Assembly: GCF_900101265.1 (NCBI RefSeq)
Contig: NZ_FMZS01000012.1
Location: forward strand, 186,001-250,000
DNA length: 64,000 nt
Direction of reading: 5' to 3'
Source of the DNA: Massilia sp. PDC64
GTDB taxonomy: Bacteria > Pseudomonadota > Gammaproteobacteria > Burkholderiales > Burkholderiaceae_D
A model generated the notes under the pieces. That model worked only from the letters and a program-made list of their open reading frames with translations, was not told where the DNA came from and made no database searches. A program made the position numbers and the translations under genes. Positions 55,259 to 63,214 of this stretch are shown here, in pieces. Every line of letters begins with the position of its first letter. Position 1 is the first letter of the stretch.

Positions 55259-56041
55259 ATGAGCGACTGGATGACACGCAGTACCAACAGGTCCCGGCTG
55301 GGCCAGATCCTGATCGAGAAGAAGCTGATTTCGCAGGAACAGCTGGACGCCGCGATCCGCGCGCAGGAGCAGAGCGGGCGCCGGCTGGGCGAGATCCTGG
55401 CCGACATGAAGCTGATCACGCAGGCGCAGGTGCGCGGCGCCGTGCGGCGCCAGCGCAGCCTGCGCATGGCGGCGGCGCTGGCGACCGCATTGCTCGGGCC
55501 CCTGCATGCCTACGCGGCGGTGGCGGCGGCGCCGGCGGCAGCTGTCTCCACGCGCCTGGCGGGCGAAAGCGGGCGCGAATTCGGGCGTGGCATGCGGGCG
55601 CTGTCGGATGAGGAATTGGGCGAGGTGACGGCCCAGGGCAGAAACGACGATGCGCTGCGCGACCAGGCCCGCCAGGCCGAGCTGCGCCTGATCGCGCTCG
55701 CCGCGCAGGGCGGCCAGCAGGGCCTGCAGGCGGCCGTGCAGCACGCGCTGCCGAACGACGGTGTGCGCGTGCTGGGCGAGCTGGCGACGGTGTTCAATCC
55801 GCTCGCGCTGCTGCTGTCGGCCGACACGACGGTGCGCGACGTCAGGTACGACCCGGCCAATTCGCACGCGACCGTGAACAAGGACGGCTCGATCACATTG
55901 CGCCTGCCCAGCACGATCGGCGAGATCAGCTTCCGCAACATCCGCGTGGGCAGCCATCCGGGGCCGACGTTCGGCAGCATCGAGATCCACGACATCGACC
56001 TGCGCGGCACGACGATCAGCGTGAAGCCGATCGGGCACTGA
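55259..56041 (+). CDS. MshEN-like cytoplasmic domain, membrane segment and motif/beta domain (FilE-like)
   Basis: A 260-residue protein of unusual design. GGAAGGAGG precedes the ATG. Residues 13-36 (RLGQILIEKKLISQEQLDAA...) and 42-65 (RLGEILADMKLITQAQVRGA...) are two tandem copies of the MshEN pattern RLGxxLxxxxxIxxxxLxxAxxxQ, the c-di-GMP-binding unit of MshE/GspE-type ATPases. A transmembrane segment (about 70-90) follows. The outer part has ALSDEELGEV at 114-123, a degenerate copy of the cluster's motif, then a helical stretch and a beta tail (IGEISFRNIRVGS...). It could link an inside signal to surface proteins (inference). No terminator for this strand is clear. Confidence 0.75.
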   Translation: MSDWMTRSTNRSRLGQILIEKKLISQEQLDAAIRAQEQSGRRLGEILADMKLITQAQVRGAVRRQRSLRMAAALATALLGPLHAYAAVAAAPAAAVSTRLAGESGREFGRGMRALSDEELGEVTAQGRNDDALRDQARQAELRLIALAAQGGQQGLQAAVQHALPNDGVRVLGELATVFNPLALLLSADTTVRDVRYDPANSHATVNKDGSITLRLPSTIGEISFRNIRVGSHPGPTFGSIEIHDIDLRGTTISVKPIGH

Positions 56042-56074
56042 AAAACAAAACGCCCCGCTTGCAGGCGGGGCGTT
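56042..56074 (-). terminator. terminator of the flagellar operon
   Basis: AACGCCCCGC (56049-56058) pairs with GCGGGGCGTT (56065-56074). On the minus strand it is followed by TTTTGTTTTT, so it ends the flagellar transcript; on the plus strand there is no T-run. Confidence 0.85.
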
Positions 56075-56093
56075 GGCGTTCCTGAAGCAGGGC

Positions 56094-57131
56094 TCAGCGC
56101 AATCCGAGCAGCGCGAGGACGCGATCCCGGCTGACGCCGACGAGTGCCGACGTCAGGGCGATCAGCGACTCGTAGTCCGTGCTGGCGGCGACCTTGCCGA
56201 AGTCGTCGATAGCGATCGTCATGTCGGGCGGCGGCGTCGAGGCATCCGCCACCTGGACGCTGGCAGCCTGCAGGGCGGCGCTGGCGGCCGCCTGCGAACG
56301 GTGCACGCGTTCCAGGGCCTGCACCACTTCGCGCAGGCTCTGGCGCAGTGCGTCGGCATTGCCGGTTTCCGCGCTCACGTTCCACTGCTGGGGTGCCAGG
56401 TTCGCCGGCAGTTCTTCGGTGGTCACGCGGCCGCGACCGCTCACGGCGATGCTGTCCTTGACGGACGACCAGTTCGATTCCGGCGTCGTGAACACCAGTT
56501 CGCCGTTCTCGTCCAGGCTCGCGTGCACGCCCATCGGGGCGAGGGCGCGGTCGAGGGCACGGGCGACTTCCTGGTTCGACTGGTCCGGCTCGATGGCGAC
56601 GGACATCTGCGGGCCGCCGGCGCTGCCGACCGAGAACGAGATGTTCTGCGGCGCGCTCTGCTTGAGGCTGGCGATGTCGAGGCCGCGGATGCGGAAGCGC
56701 TGCGTGGCCGGCTTCGTCGAATAATTCAGGTTGCTGTCGACGCTGCCGCCGCCGGTCTTCTTGCGCTCGGCCAGCGTTTGTGCAAGCTGGCGCGCGTGGA
56801 CTTCGAGCTGCAGGCGCGAACCGTTGCGGGTGCCGGCCAGCTTGGCCGTCAGCTCGCCCTTCAGCGCCTCGAGCTGGTTCGCCACGCGTTCGAGGTAGTC
56901 GAGCGCCTGCTGGGCGCCCGCCACCTGGTCCTGCAGGCCGCTGGCGATCCTCGCCGCGCTGCCGTTGGCGCGCAGCGGCGCCGCGGACGCGGTGGAAGCC
57001 GCCGTGGCGGCCGACGTGTCGTCGACGGACCCGGTCGAGCGGGTCGGAACGAGCCGGGACGAGGCATTCGCCCGGGTGCCGAGTGTGCCGCCGGTTGCGC
57101 CGGCGGTCGTGGGTCGTAATGTGGTATCCAT
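56094..57131 (-). CDS. unassigned protein at the end of the flagellar operon
   Basis: A 345-residue protein in the flagellar operon, five bases after flgL. I do not recognise the family with confidence. Residues 1-60 are Ala/Thr/Ser-rich and disordered; 65-120 are predicted coiled coil (QQALDYLERVANQLEALKGEL...). Then RIRGLDIASLKQSAPQNISFSVGSAGGPQMSV and IEPDQSNQEVARALDRALA look like a flagellin-IN/D2 insert of hook-associated proteins and flagellins (read here in pieces). No signal peptide, as for axial proteins exported by the flagellar machine. It may be a filament or cap-associated protein or a regulator of the flagellin family. Confidence 0.6.
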   Translation of the reverse strand: MDTTLRPTTAGATGGTLGTRANASSRLVPTRSTGSVDDTSAATAASTASAAPLRANGSAARIASGLQDQVAGAQQALDYLERVANQLEALKGELTAKLAGTRNGSRLQLEVHARQLAQTLAERKKTGGGSVDSNLNYSTKPATQRFRIRGLDIASLKQSAPQNISFSVGSAGGPQMSVAIEPDQSNQEVARALDRALAPMGVHASLDENGELVFTTPESNWSSVKDSIAVSGRGRVTTEELPANLAPQQWNVSAETGNADALRQSLREVVQALERVHRSQAAASAALQAASVQVADASTPPPDMTIAIDDFGKVAASTDYESLIALTSALVGVSRDRVLALLGLR

Positions 57132-57136
57132 GACGA

Positions 57137-58048
57137 TCAGAGCTCCGAGAACAGGGACAGGGAGCCGATCTTGCCATAGGCCTTGTAGCTGGCCTGGAGC
57201 GCCGTCTGGTAGCCGCTCAGCTCGATGGCCGCGGTACCGACGTCGAGCTGGCCGATGTCGAGGATCGCCGTCTGGTTCGACAGGCTGACGTTCTCGTGGT
57301 TGGCGTCGATCGTCTTGAGGACGTTCTGCTGGCCGCCGATGACGGCGACCTTGCCGGCAACGAGATCCATCGCATCGTCGAAGCCGTCCAGGCTGGCCTT
57401 CAGGACGGTGCGCACGGCGGGGTCGTTGGCGCTGACCGTGCTGCCCGACAGCGTACTGATCGCCTGGTCGAGCTGGTTCAGCAGTTTTTCCAACCCACTG
57501 ACGTTCTGGTTCGCCACCTGGGTGATGCCATTGCCCACCACCACCAGCTGGTCATTCGTGTTACCTACATAGCTGTAGCGCGAACCGGGCAGGGCGGATG
57601 CATCGTAGGCGATCGGTGCCGTGCCGGTCTCGGTGCCGGAAAACACGTAGCGACCTTCCTGGTCGATCGTATTGGCCGCGTACATCAGGCTGTCGCGCAG
57701 CGAGGCCAGCGGGGTGACCATGGCGTTCAGGTCCTGCGGGGTGTTCGAACCGTCCAGTGCCCACACGAGCAGGTCGCGGCCCGGGCCCATGTCGTTGACC
57801 ATGTTCTGCAGGTAGCCTTCGTTCTTCGTGAGCCGTTCGTTGATCGCGGCGATGTTGCTGCGGTACTGCTTGATGCCGGCTTCTTCGCGCTTGAGGCGCG
57901 ACAGGCGCACGCTGTCGACCGGATCGTCCGACGGCAGCTGGATGCGATTGCCGTTGGCCATCTGCTGCGTCACGTAGGTGATGCGGTCCTGGTTCAGCTC
58001 GAGCGACTGGGTCATCATCGCCTGGTATTGACTGGTGGCGATACGCAT
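57137..58048 (-). CDS. flgL: flagellar hook-filament junction protein FlgL
   Basis: Hook-associated protein 3, at the hook-filament junction. It is 303 residues, usual for FlgL. The N-terminal MRIATSQYQAMMTQSLELNQ and the C-terminal TAAIELSGYQTALQASYKAY helices are the flagellin-like coiled-coil ends that pack into the axial structure; the middle (VFSGTETGTAPIAYD) is the exposed domain. No signal peptide: exported by the flagellar type III machine. Twelve bases after flgK, in the order flgK-flgL. Confidence 0.94.
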   Translation of the reverse strand: MRIATSQYQAMMTQSLELNQDRITYVTQQMANGNRIQLPSDDPVDSVRLSRLKREEAGIKQYRSNIAAINERLTKNEGYLQNMVNDMGPGRDLLVWALDGSNTPQDLNAMVTPLASLRDSLMYAANTIDQEGRYVFSGTETGTAPIAYDASALPGSRYSYVGNTNDQLVVVGNGITQVANQNVSGLEKLLNQLDQAISTLSGSTVSANDPAVRTVLKASLDGFDDAMDLVAGKVAVIGGQQNVLKTIDANHENVSLSNQTAILDIGQLDVGTAAIELSGYQTALQASYKAYGKIGSLSLFSEL

Positions 58049-58059
58049 GCTTCTCTCCT

Positions 58060-59430
58060 TTAGCCCATCATCTGCAAGGTGGCGTCGAACAGAGCGTTCG
58101 CGACGGACATCACCTTCATGTTGGCCTGGTACATGTTCTGGTATTCGACGAGATGCACGGCTTCCTCGTCCTGGTTCACGCCGCTCGTCGACTGCCAGTC
58201 CGCGACGGCCTGGTCGCGCATCGTCTGCGCGGTCGTGAGGGCGCCCTTGTTCTGCTGGCTGTCGACGGCGAGGCGGCCGACGAGCTGGGTGTCGGCGTCG
58301 CCGATGAGCACCGTGCCGATCTTCGCGATCGTGATCGTCTGGTTCTTGATGCCGACCAGTTGTTGCAGGTTGCCGGTGTCGCCCGGCTTGCCGTCGCCGG
58401 AAAACGCGAGGTCCGACGTCTGGAAGCCGTCCGCCACCTGCAGCATGTTCGACGTGCTGCCCGGGTTGTACACGAACAGCGGCTTGCCGGCCGAGCCGTC
58501 CATCGTATACCCGGCCTGGAGCTGGGTGTTGACCTTGTCGGCGATCTGCTGCGCCATCTCGGCCACGCCCTGCTGCAGCGGCAGCAGCGTGTCCTGTTCA
58601 TAGACCGACAGGCCGCCCAGCTGGCCGCCGGCCTTGGTCGTGTCGAGGTCGAACGTCGTGCCGGCGAACGTCAGGCTGAAGGTCTGCGCGGCGCCGCCGC
58701 TGACGGACAGCTTGCCGGCGACGCCGCCCAGGACCAGCGACTGGCCGGTCTTGAGCGACACGTTGCGCGTGCCGTCCGGCTGGTCGCTGACTTCCAGGCC
58801 CATCTGGCTCGCCAGGCTGTCGATGGCCTGGTCGCGCGCGTCGATCAGGGCCGACGGATTGCTGCCGGTGGCGTTGGCGTTCGCGATCTGGGCGTTCAGC
58901 GACGCGATCGACGCGATCGTCGTGTTGGCCGAGTCGACCAGTGCGCTGCGCTGCTGGCGCACCGATTGCAGCTGGGCGTTGTAGACGTTGTTCATGCTGT
59001 TGAAGCGCTGGGCCAGCAGGCCGGCCGCGGTCACCACCTGCTGGCGCAGCGGGGTCGACGTCGGGTCGACGCCGGCCACCGAGTTCAATGCCGCGAAGAA
59101 GCCGTCGACGCCGCTCGACAGGCTGGCGTCGTCGTCGCCCATCACTTTTTCCAGCTGGGTCAGATAGGGCTGGGTCTGCGAGTGTGCGCCCAGGTCGGAC
59201 GCGCTGCGCCACATCTGCTGGGTCTTGTAGCTGTCGGAGAATCGCATCAGCGCGGTCACGCGCACGCCGTTGCCGGCCTGGCTCGAACCGGCAGCGGGGC
59301 CGACCGCGTTCAGCAGGGCCGCTTGGCGGGTATAGCCCTTGGTCTGCAGGTTGGCGACGTTCTGGCTGCTGGCGGACAGGGCCAGTTGCGAAGCGACTGC
59401 TCCGGACAGGGCGTTGTTCAGGATGCTCAT
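58060..59430 (-). CDS. flgK: flagellar hook-associated protein FlgK, short form
   Basis: Hook-associated protein 1, joining hook to filament together with FlgL. It is 456 residues, shorter than the ~550-630 usual in enterobacteria and many Burkholderiales; the surface-exposed insert appears reduced. N-terminal SILNNALSGAVASQLALSASSQNVANLQTKGYTRQ and C-terminal VNQDEEAVHLVEYQNMYQANMKVMSVANALFDATL match the flagellar rod/hook signatures (given in part). The middle contains PFSALIDARDQAIDSLASQMGL-like text (SALIDARDQAIDSL). Start ATG 59430. Confidence 0.92.
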   Translation of the reverse strand: MSILNNALSGAVASQLALSASSQNVANLQTKGYTRQAALLNAVGPAAGSSQAGNGVRVTALMRFSDSYKTQQMWRSASDLGAHSQTQPYLTQLEKVMGDDDASLSSGVDGFFAALNSVAGVDPTSTPLRQQVVTAAGLLAQRFNSMNNVYNAQLQSVRQQRSALVDSANTTIASIASLNAQIANANATGSNPSALIDARDQAIDSLASQMGLEVSDQPDGTRNVSLKTGQSLVLGGVAGKLSVSGGAAQTFSLTFAGTTFDLDTTKAGGQLGGLSVYEQDTLLPLQQGVAEMAQQIADKVNTQLQAGYTMDGSAGKPLFVYNPGSTSNMLQVADGFQTSDLAFSGDGKPGDTGNLQQLVGIKNQTITIAKIGTVLIGDADTQLVGRLAVDSQQNKGALTTAQTMRDQAVADWQSTSGVNQDEEAVHLVEYQNMYQANMKVMSVANALFDATLQMMG

Positions 59431-59475
59431 GGTGCGAAGCCTTCTTGTGCGTGGTCAGTAATGACAGGCGACCGT

Positions 59476-59817
59476 TCAGCTCGTTTTATTAAGCGGTGCG
59501 GGCAAGATCTGCCGCAAAATCGCATCGGCGACGCCGAAGGCACGCTGTTGCGCCATGTTCCCGGCGAGCATGTTATCCACCATATCGGTCATGTCCTGGT
59601 TGACACGGTCCTTGGTCGGGCTGTCGTCGGGCGCGATGGCGCGCGTGCTCTCGCGCATCTGGTGCAGCATGTGCGAGATGAAGAAGCTTTCGAATTCGAC
59701 GGCGGCCTTGGTCGCTTTGGCAACGTAGGCCTTGTCCACGGCGGCGGGCGCGACTTTTTCCTCGCCCGCGGCCTGGTCCGGCTGCTCCGGACCGATTGCG
59801 TTGACGTTGTTCAGCAT
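59476..59817 (-). CDS. flgJ: FlgJ rod-binding domain protein (no muramidase domain)
   Basis: Caps the growing flagellar rod. Only the rod-binding half is present: 113 residues, with KAAVEFESFFISHMLHQMRES, DMTDMVDNMLAGNMAQQRAFG and VADAILRQILP. The C-terminal glucosaminidase/muramidase domain of the usual ~300-residue beta- and gammaproteobacterial FlgJ is absent; the stop is followed at once by the flgK leader and no remnant is seen. A separate wall hydrolase would then be needed. The ATG overlaps the flgI stop by one base. Confidence 0.88.
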   Translation of the reverse strand: MLNNVNAIGPEQPDQAAGEEKVAPAAVDKAYVAKATKAAVEFESFFISHMLHQMRESTRAIAPDDSPTKDRVNQDMTDMVDNMLAGNMAQQRAFGVADAILRQILPAPLNKTS

Positions 59818-60974
59818 CAGATCACCACCAGTTCGCCTTCGATCGCGCCGGCCTGGTCGAGGGCCTGCAGGATCGCCATGATGTCGTCGGGGGACGCGCC
59901 GAGGCTGTTGACCGTGTCGATGATGGTCTGCAGGCGGGCGCCGGCCGGCCAGTGGAACATCTGGCCCGAGCCCTGGTCCACGGACACCTTCGATTGCGGC
60001 GTGACCTGCGTCTGGCCCCTGGAGAACGGTCCCGGCTGGCTGACGGCCGAGCTTTCCGAGATCACGACCTTGAGCGAGCCGTGGGTCACCGCGGCCGATT
60101 TCACACGCAGGCCGTCGGAAATCACGACGGTGCCGGTGCGCGAATTGAACACGACGCGGGGCACTTCCTCGCCGGCTTCCACTGGCATGTTTTCCAGCTT
60201 GGCGACGAAGGCGACGCGTTCGGTCGGATTCGTCGGCGCCACGACCTCGACGCTGGTGCCGTCGGCCGTCGTGGCGACCTGGCCGAAGCGGCGGTTGATC
60301 GCGTTCACGACATTGGTCGCGGTGTCGAAGTTCGGATGGCGCAGGCGCAGCAGCACGGCTGGACGGGTGGCGAAATCGGTCGGGATCTCGCGTTCGATCA
60401 TCGCGCCGTTCGGGATGCGGCCGCCGGTCGGCGTGTTGACCGTCACCGATGAGCCGCTCTTGCCGGACGCGGCCAGGCCGCCGACGACGAGGTTACCCTG
60501 GGCCAGCGCATAGACTTCGTTGTCGGCCGCGCGCAGCTGGGTCAGCAGCAGGGTGCCGCCGCGCAGGCTTTTCGCGTCGCCCAGCGACGAGACGGTCACG
60601 TCGATCTGCTGGCCGCGGCGGTAGCCGGGCGGGAACACGGCCGAGACCATGACGGCGGCCACGTTCTTGTTCTTCGCTTCCTCGCCGTCCGGCAGCTTGA
60701 CGCCGAACTGCTTGAGCATGTTGACGACCGACTGGCTCGAGTACTTCACCTGGGTGGAGTCGCCGCTGCCGTTCAGGCCCACGACGAGGCCGTAGCCCAC
60801 GAGCGGGTTTTCGCGCACGCCTTCCACGCTGGCGAGGTTGCGCAGCGGCTGGGTGCGCGCGAGGATGGCCGTGTCGGGACTGACGGACGCGGTCTTCACG
60901 GCCGGAGCGGCCAGTGCCGGCAGTGCCAGCACCGCGGTCAGGGCCAGGCAAGCGAAACGTAGGGTACGGGTCAT
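59817..60974 (-). CDS. flgI: flagellar P-ring protein FlgI
   Basis: Forms the P-ring around the rod in the peptidoglycan layer. It is 385 residues; cleavable Sec signal peptide 1-22 (LALTAVLALPALA). Family regions: IRNLASV/EGVRENPLVGYGLVVGL, GSGDSTQV, SVVNMLKQFGVKLP, VAAVMVSAVFPPGYRRGQQIDV and SSLGDAKSLRGGTLLLT in the N-terminal half; VNSLGASPDDIMAILQALDQAGAI near the end. Standard length. Directly coupled to flgJ. Confidence 0.96.
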   Translation of the reverse strand: MTRTLRFACLALTAVLALPALAAPAVKTASVSPDTAILARTQPLRNLASVEGVRENPLVGYGLVVGLNGSGDSTQVKYSSQSVVNMLKQFGVKLPDGEEAKNKNVAAVMVSAVFPPGYRRGQQIDVTVSSLGDAKSLRGGTLLLTQLRAADNEVYALAQGNLVVGGLAASGKSGSSVTVNTPTGGRIPNGAMIEREIPTDFATRPAVLLRLRHPNFDTATNVVNAINRRFGQVATTADGTSVEVVAPTNPTERVAFVAKLENMPVEAGEEVPRVVFNSRTGTVVISDGLRVKSAAVTHGSLKVVISESSAVSQPGPFSRGQTQVTPQSKVSVDQGSGQMFHWPAGARLQTIIDTVNSLGASPDDIMAILQALDQAGAIEGELVVI

Positions 60975-60981
60975 GTCGTCC

Positions 60982-61653
60982 TCAGAAGGGCATGAACGGC
61001 CCGGTGAAGAACCGGGTCAGCCAGCCGGGGGTATTGGCATCGGCCAGCGTGCCCTGGCCGGAATAGGCGATGCGGGCATTGGCCACGCGCAGCGACGACA
61101 CCTGGTTCTCGTTGTCGATGTCGGCGGCGCGCAGGTAACCCTTGATGCGCACGTATTCCTCGCCCTGGTTCAGCTGCAGGCGCTTTTCGCCGGCCACGCG
61201 CAGCAGGCCGTTCGGCAGCACTTCCTGCACGAGCACGGTGATCGCGCCGGACAGCGCGTTCTGCTGGGTGCTGGTCGCGTCGCCGTTGAAGCTGCGGTCG
61301 CCCGAGATGTCGAGGCCGGTACGGCCGAAGGTCTTGCCGAGGGCGCTGATCGGCGCCACGGACGCGGAGGAACCCTTGCTGAAGCTGGTCCCGGCCTTCT
61401 TGCTGGCCTGGGTCGTTTCCTGCAGCAGGACGGTGACGACGTCGCCCACGCGGAACGCGCGCGCGTCCGAGGTCAGCGAGACGGTATCGGCGCTGAACAC
61501 GCCGCCTCCGACGCCGCCGCGCGCCGGCTGCGTTTTCGGCAGGGCGAGGGCGTCGTCCTCGAGAGCGGGGGTGTTCAGGGGGACGCGCGACGTGGCGCAT
61601 CCGGTCAGCACGAGGCTGGCCGCCATCCCGGCGGCGAGGGCGAAGCGTTTCAT
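60982..61653 (-). CDS. flgH: flagellar L-ring lipoprotein FlgH
   Basis: Forms the L-ring in the outer membrane. It is 223 residues from ATG 61653 (the frame is open 258 codons further, but that part is a shadow of flgG). Lipoprotein signal: LVLTGC, with the lipidated Cys at residue 19. Family core: GDVVTVLLQETTQASKKAGT, VQEVLPNGLLRVAGEKRLQL, EYVRIKGYLRAADIDNENQV and VANARIAYSGQGTLADANT. Ends FFTGPFMPF. The start lies 3 bases after the flgG stop. Confidence 0.95.
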   Translation of the reverse strand: MKRFALAAGMAASLVLTGCATSRVPLNTPALEDDALALPKTQPARGGVGGGVFSADTVSLTSDARAFRVGDVVTVLLQETTQASKKAGTSFSKGSSASVAPISALGKTFGRTGLDISGDRSFNGDATSTQQNALSGAITVLVQEVLPNGLLRVAGEKRLQLNQGEEYVRIKGYLRAADIDNENQVSSLRVANARIAYSGQGTLADANTPGWLTRFFTGPFMPF

Positions 61654-61655
61654 GT

Positions 61656-62441
61656 TTAGCGGGAAGCCTGGGACAGGTATTGCAACATGTTGTCGGCGGC
61701 CGACAACACCTTGGTGTTCATTTCGTAGGTGCGCTGGGCGGCGATCATGTCGACCATCTCTTCGACGACCTGCACGTTCGAACCTTCCAGTGCGCCCTGC
61801 TTGATCTTGCCGAAGGCGCCGTCGCCGGCGCGGCCTTCGTTCGGCGTGCCGCTGGCGGTCGTTTCCTGGAACAGGTTGTCGCCCAGGGCCAGCAGGCCGG
61901 CCGGGTTGACGAACGTCGTCAGCGTGAGCTGGCCCAGTTCGGTCGGGGTGACGTTGCCCGGGACGGTCGCGCTGACCATGCCGTTCTCGCCGATCGTGAT
62001 CGCGGTCGCGTTGTTCGGGACGGTGATCTGCGGCACCAGGGGCAGGCCCTGGGCGTTGACCAGCACGCCGTTGGAATCGACCTGCAGCTGGCCGGCGCGG
62101 GTGTAGGCCGGCTGGCCGTCCGGGCGGCGCACCTGCAGGAAACCGTTGCCGTTGATCGCCACGTCGAGCGGCTGGCTCGTCGTCTGGATGCTGCCGTTGG
62201 TGAACACCTTCTGCGTGCCGACGATGTTCACGCCGTTGCCGAGCTGGACGCCGTTGCTGACGGTGTTGTCCGCCGTCTGGGCGCCCGGCTGCTTGTCGAC
62301 CTGGTAGAACAGGTCTTCGAACACGACGCGGTCGCGCTTGAAGCCGACCGTGTTCACGTTGGCCAGGTTGTTGGCGATGGCTTGCAGTTTCGCATCCTGT
62401 GCCTGCACACCGGTCTTGCTGATCCACATTGCTGGATTCAT
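61656..62441 (-). CDS. flgG: flagellar distal rod protein FlgG
   Basis: Forms the distal rod. It is 261 residues, as usual. N-terminal MNPAMWISKTGVQAQDAKLQ and AIANNLANVNTVGFKRDRVV carry the rod/hook family ANNLANxxTxGFK signature. Then GFLQVRRPDGQPAYTRAGQL and EGSNVQVVEEMVDMIAAQRT, YEMNTKVLSAADNMLQYLSQ at the end. Between flgF (35 bases) and flgH. Confidence 0.96.
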   Translation of the reverse strand: MNPAMWISKTGVQAQDAKLQAIANNLANVNTVGFKRDRVVFEDLFYQVDKQPGAQTADNTVSNGVQLGNGVNIVGTQKVFTNGSIQTTSQPLDVAINGNGFLQVRRPDGQPAYTRAGQLQVDSNGVLVNAQGLPLVPQITVPNNATAITIGENGMVSATVPGNVTPTELGQLTLTTFVNPAGLLALGDNLFQETTASGTPNEGRAGDGAFGKIKQGALEGSNVQVVEEMVDMIAAQRTYEMNTKVLSAADNMLQYLSQASR

Positions 62442-62476
62442 GGTTTCTCTCTCCTGGTTCGGTAATGGACGCGCAC

Positions 62477-63202
62477 TTAGCCGGCGATCAGCTTGTTGCC
62501 CGTTTCGTTCATGCTGTCGCTGGCCTTGAACAGGCGCATCTGCACCTCGAAGCTGCGGTTCAGGCTCATGGTGGCGACCATCTCTTCGACGGCCGAGACA
62601 TTGCTGCCTTCGAGCGCGCCCGGGCGGACCTTGACGTCCGGATCGGCCGGCAGCTGGGCACCGTCGCGCGACACGAGCAGGCCGGCTTCGTTCTTCGTCA
62701 ATTCGGCACCCGTGGCGTTCACGAGGCGCAGCTTGTCGACGACCTGCATCTGCGTGGCGCCTTCGGTCAGCACGGAAATCGTGCCGTCCTTGCCGATTTC
62801 GACGGCGGTATGCGGCGGCAGCACGATCGGGCCGCCTTCGCCCAGCAGCGCATGGCCGTGGACCGACAGCGCGCCGTCGGGACCGATTTCGATTTCGCCG
62901 GAGCGGGTATAGGCTTCGCCGTCGCCGTACTGCACGGCGAGGTAGCCCTGGCCGCCGATCGCGACGTCGAGCGGACGGCCCGTTTCGCGGACCGAGCCGG
63001 CACGGGTCGAGACCATGTCGGCCTGCATGGACGACATGTGACGGTCGTCGTAGCCGTAGCCGCCCAGCTGCTGGTTGGTCGCCACTTCCATGCTGGCGCG
63101 GAAGCCCGCGGTGTCCAGGTTCGCCAGGTTGTTGGCGTGGACCTGCTGGGCGCGCATCAGGCGCTCGGCGCCGGAAACGGCGGTGAAGATCAGTTTATCC
63201 AT
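62477..63202 (-). CDS. flgF: flagellar proximal rod protein FlgF
   Basis: A proximal rod subunit. It is 241 residues. N-terminal MDKLIFTAVSGAERLMRAQQ, VHANNLANLDTAGFRASMEV shows the family signature; central GQGYLAVQYGDGEAYTRSGE; C-terminal EGSNVSAVEEMVATMSLNRS and FEVQMRLFKASDSMNETGNK. The length and the shorter N-terminal helix distinguish it from FlgG. 12 bases after flgE. Confidence 0.95.
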   Translation of the reverse strand: MDKLIFTAVSGAERLMRAQQVHANNLANLDTAGFRASMEVATNQQLGGYGYDDRHMSSMQADMVSTRAGSVRETGRPLDVAIGGQGYLAVQYGDGEAYTRSGEIEIGPDGALSVHGHALLGEGGPIVLPPHTAVEIGKDGTISVLTEGATQMQVVDKLRLVNATGAELTKNEAGLLVSRDGAQLPADPDVKVRPGALEGSNVSAVEEMVATMSLNRSFEVQMRLFKASDSMNETGNKLIAG

Positions 63203-63214
63203 GGGGCGTCAGTC

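Noticed and set aside
56049..56074. Terminator for the plus-strand C39 operon
   Set aside because: The stem is good, but the T-run occurs only on the minus strand; it serves the flagellar operon.
62218..62427. Extension of flgH upstream into flgG
   Set aside because: The frame is open but overlaps flgG; the lipoprotein signal starting at ATG 61653 fixes the start.
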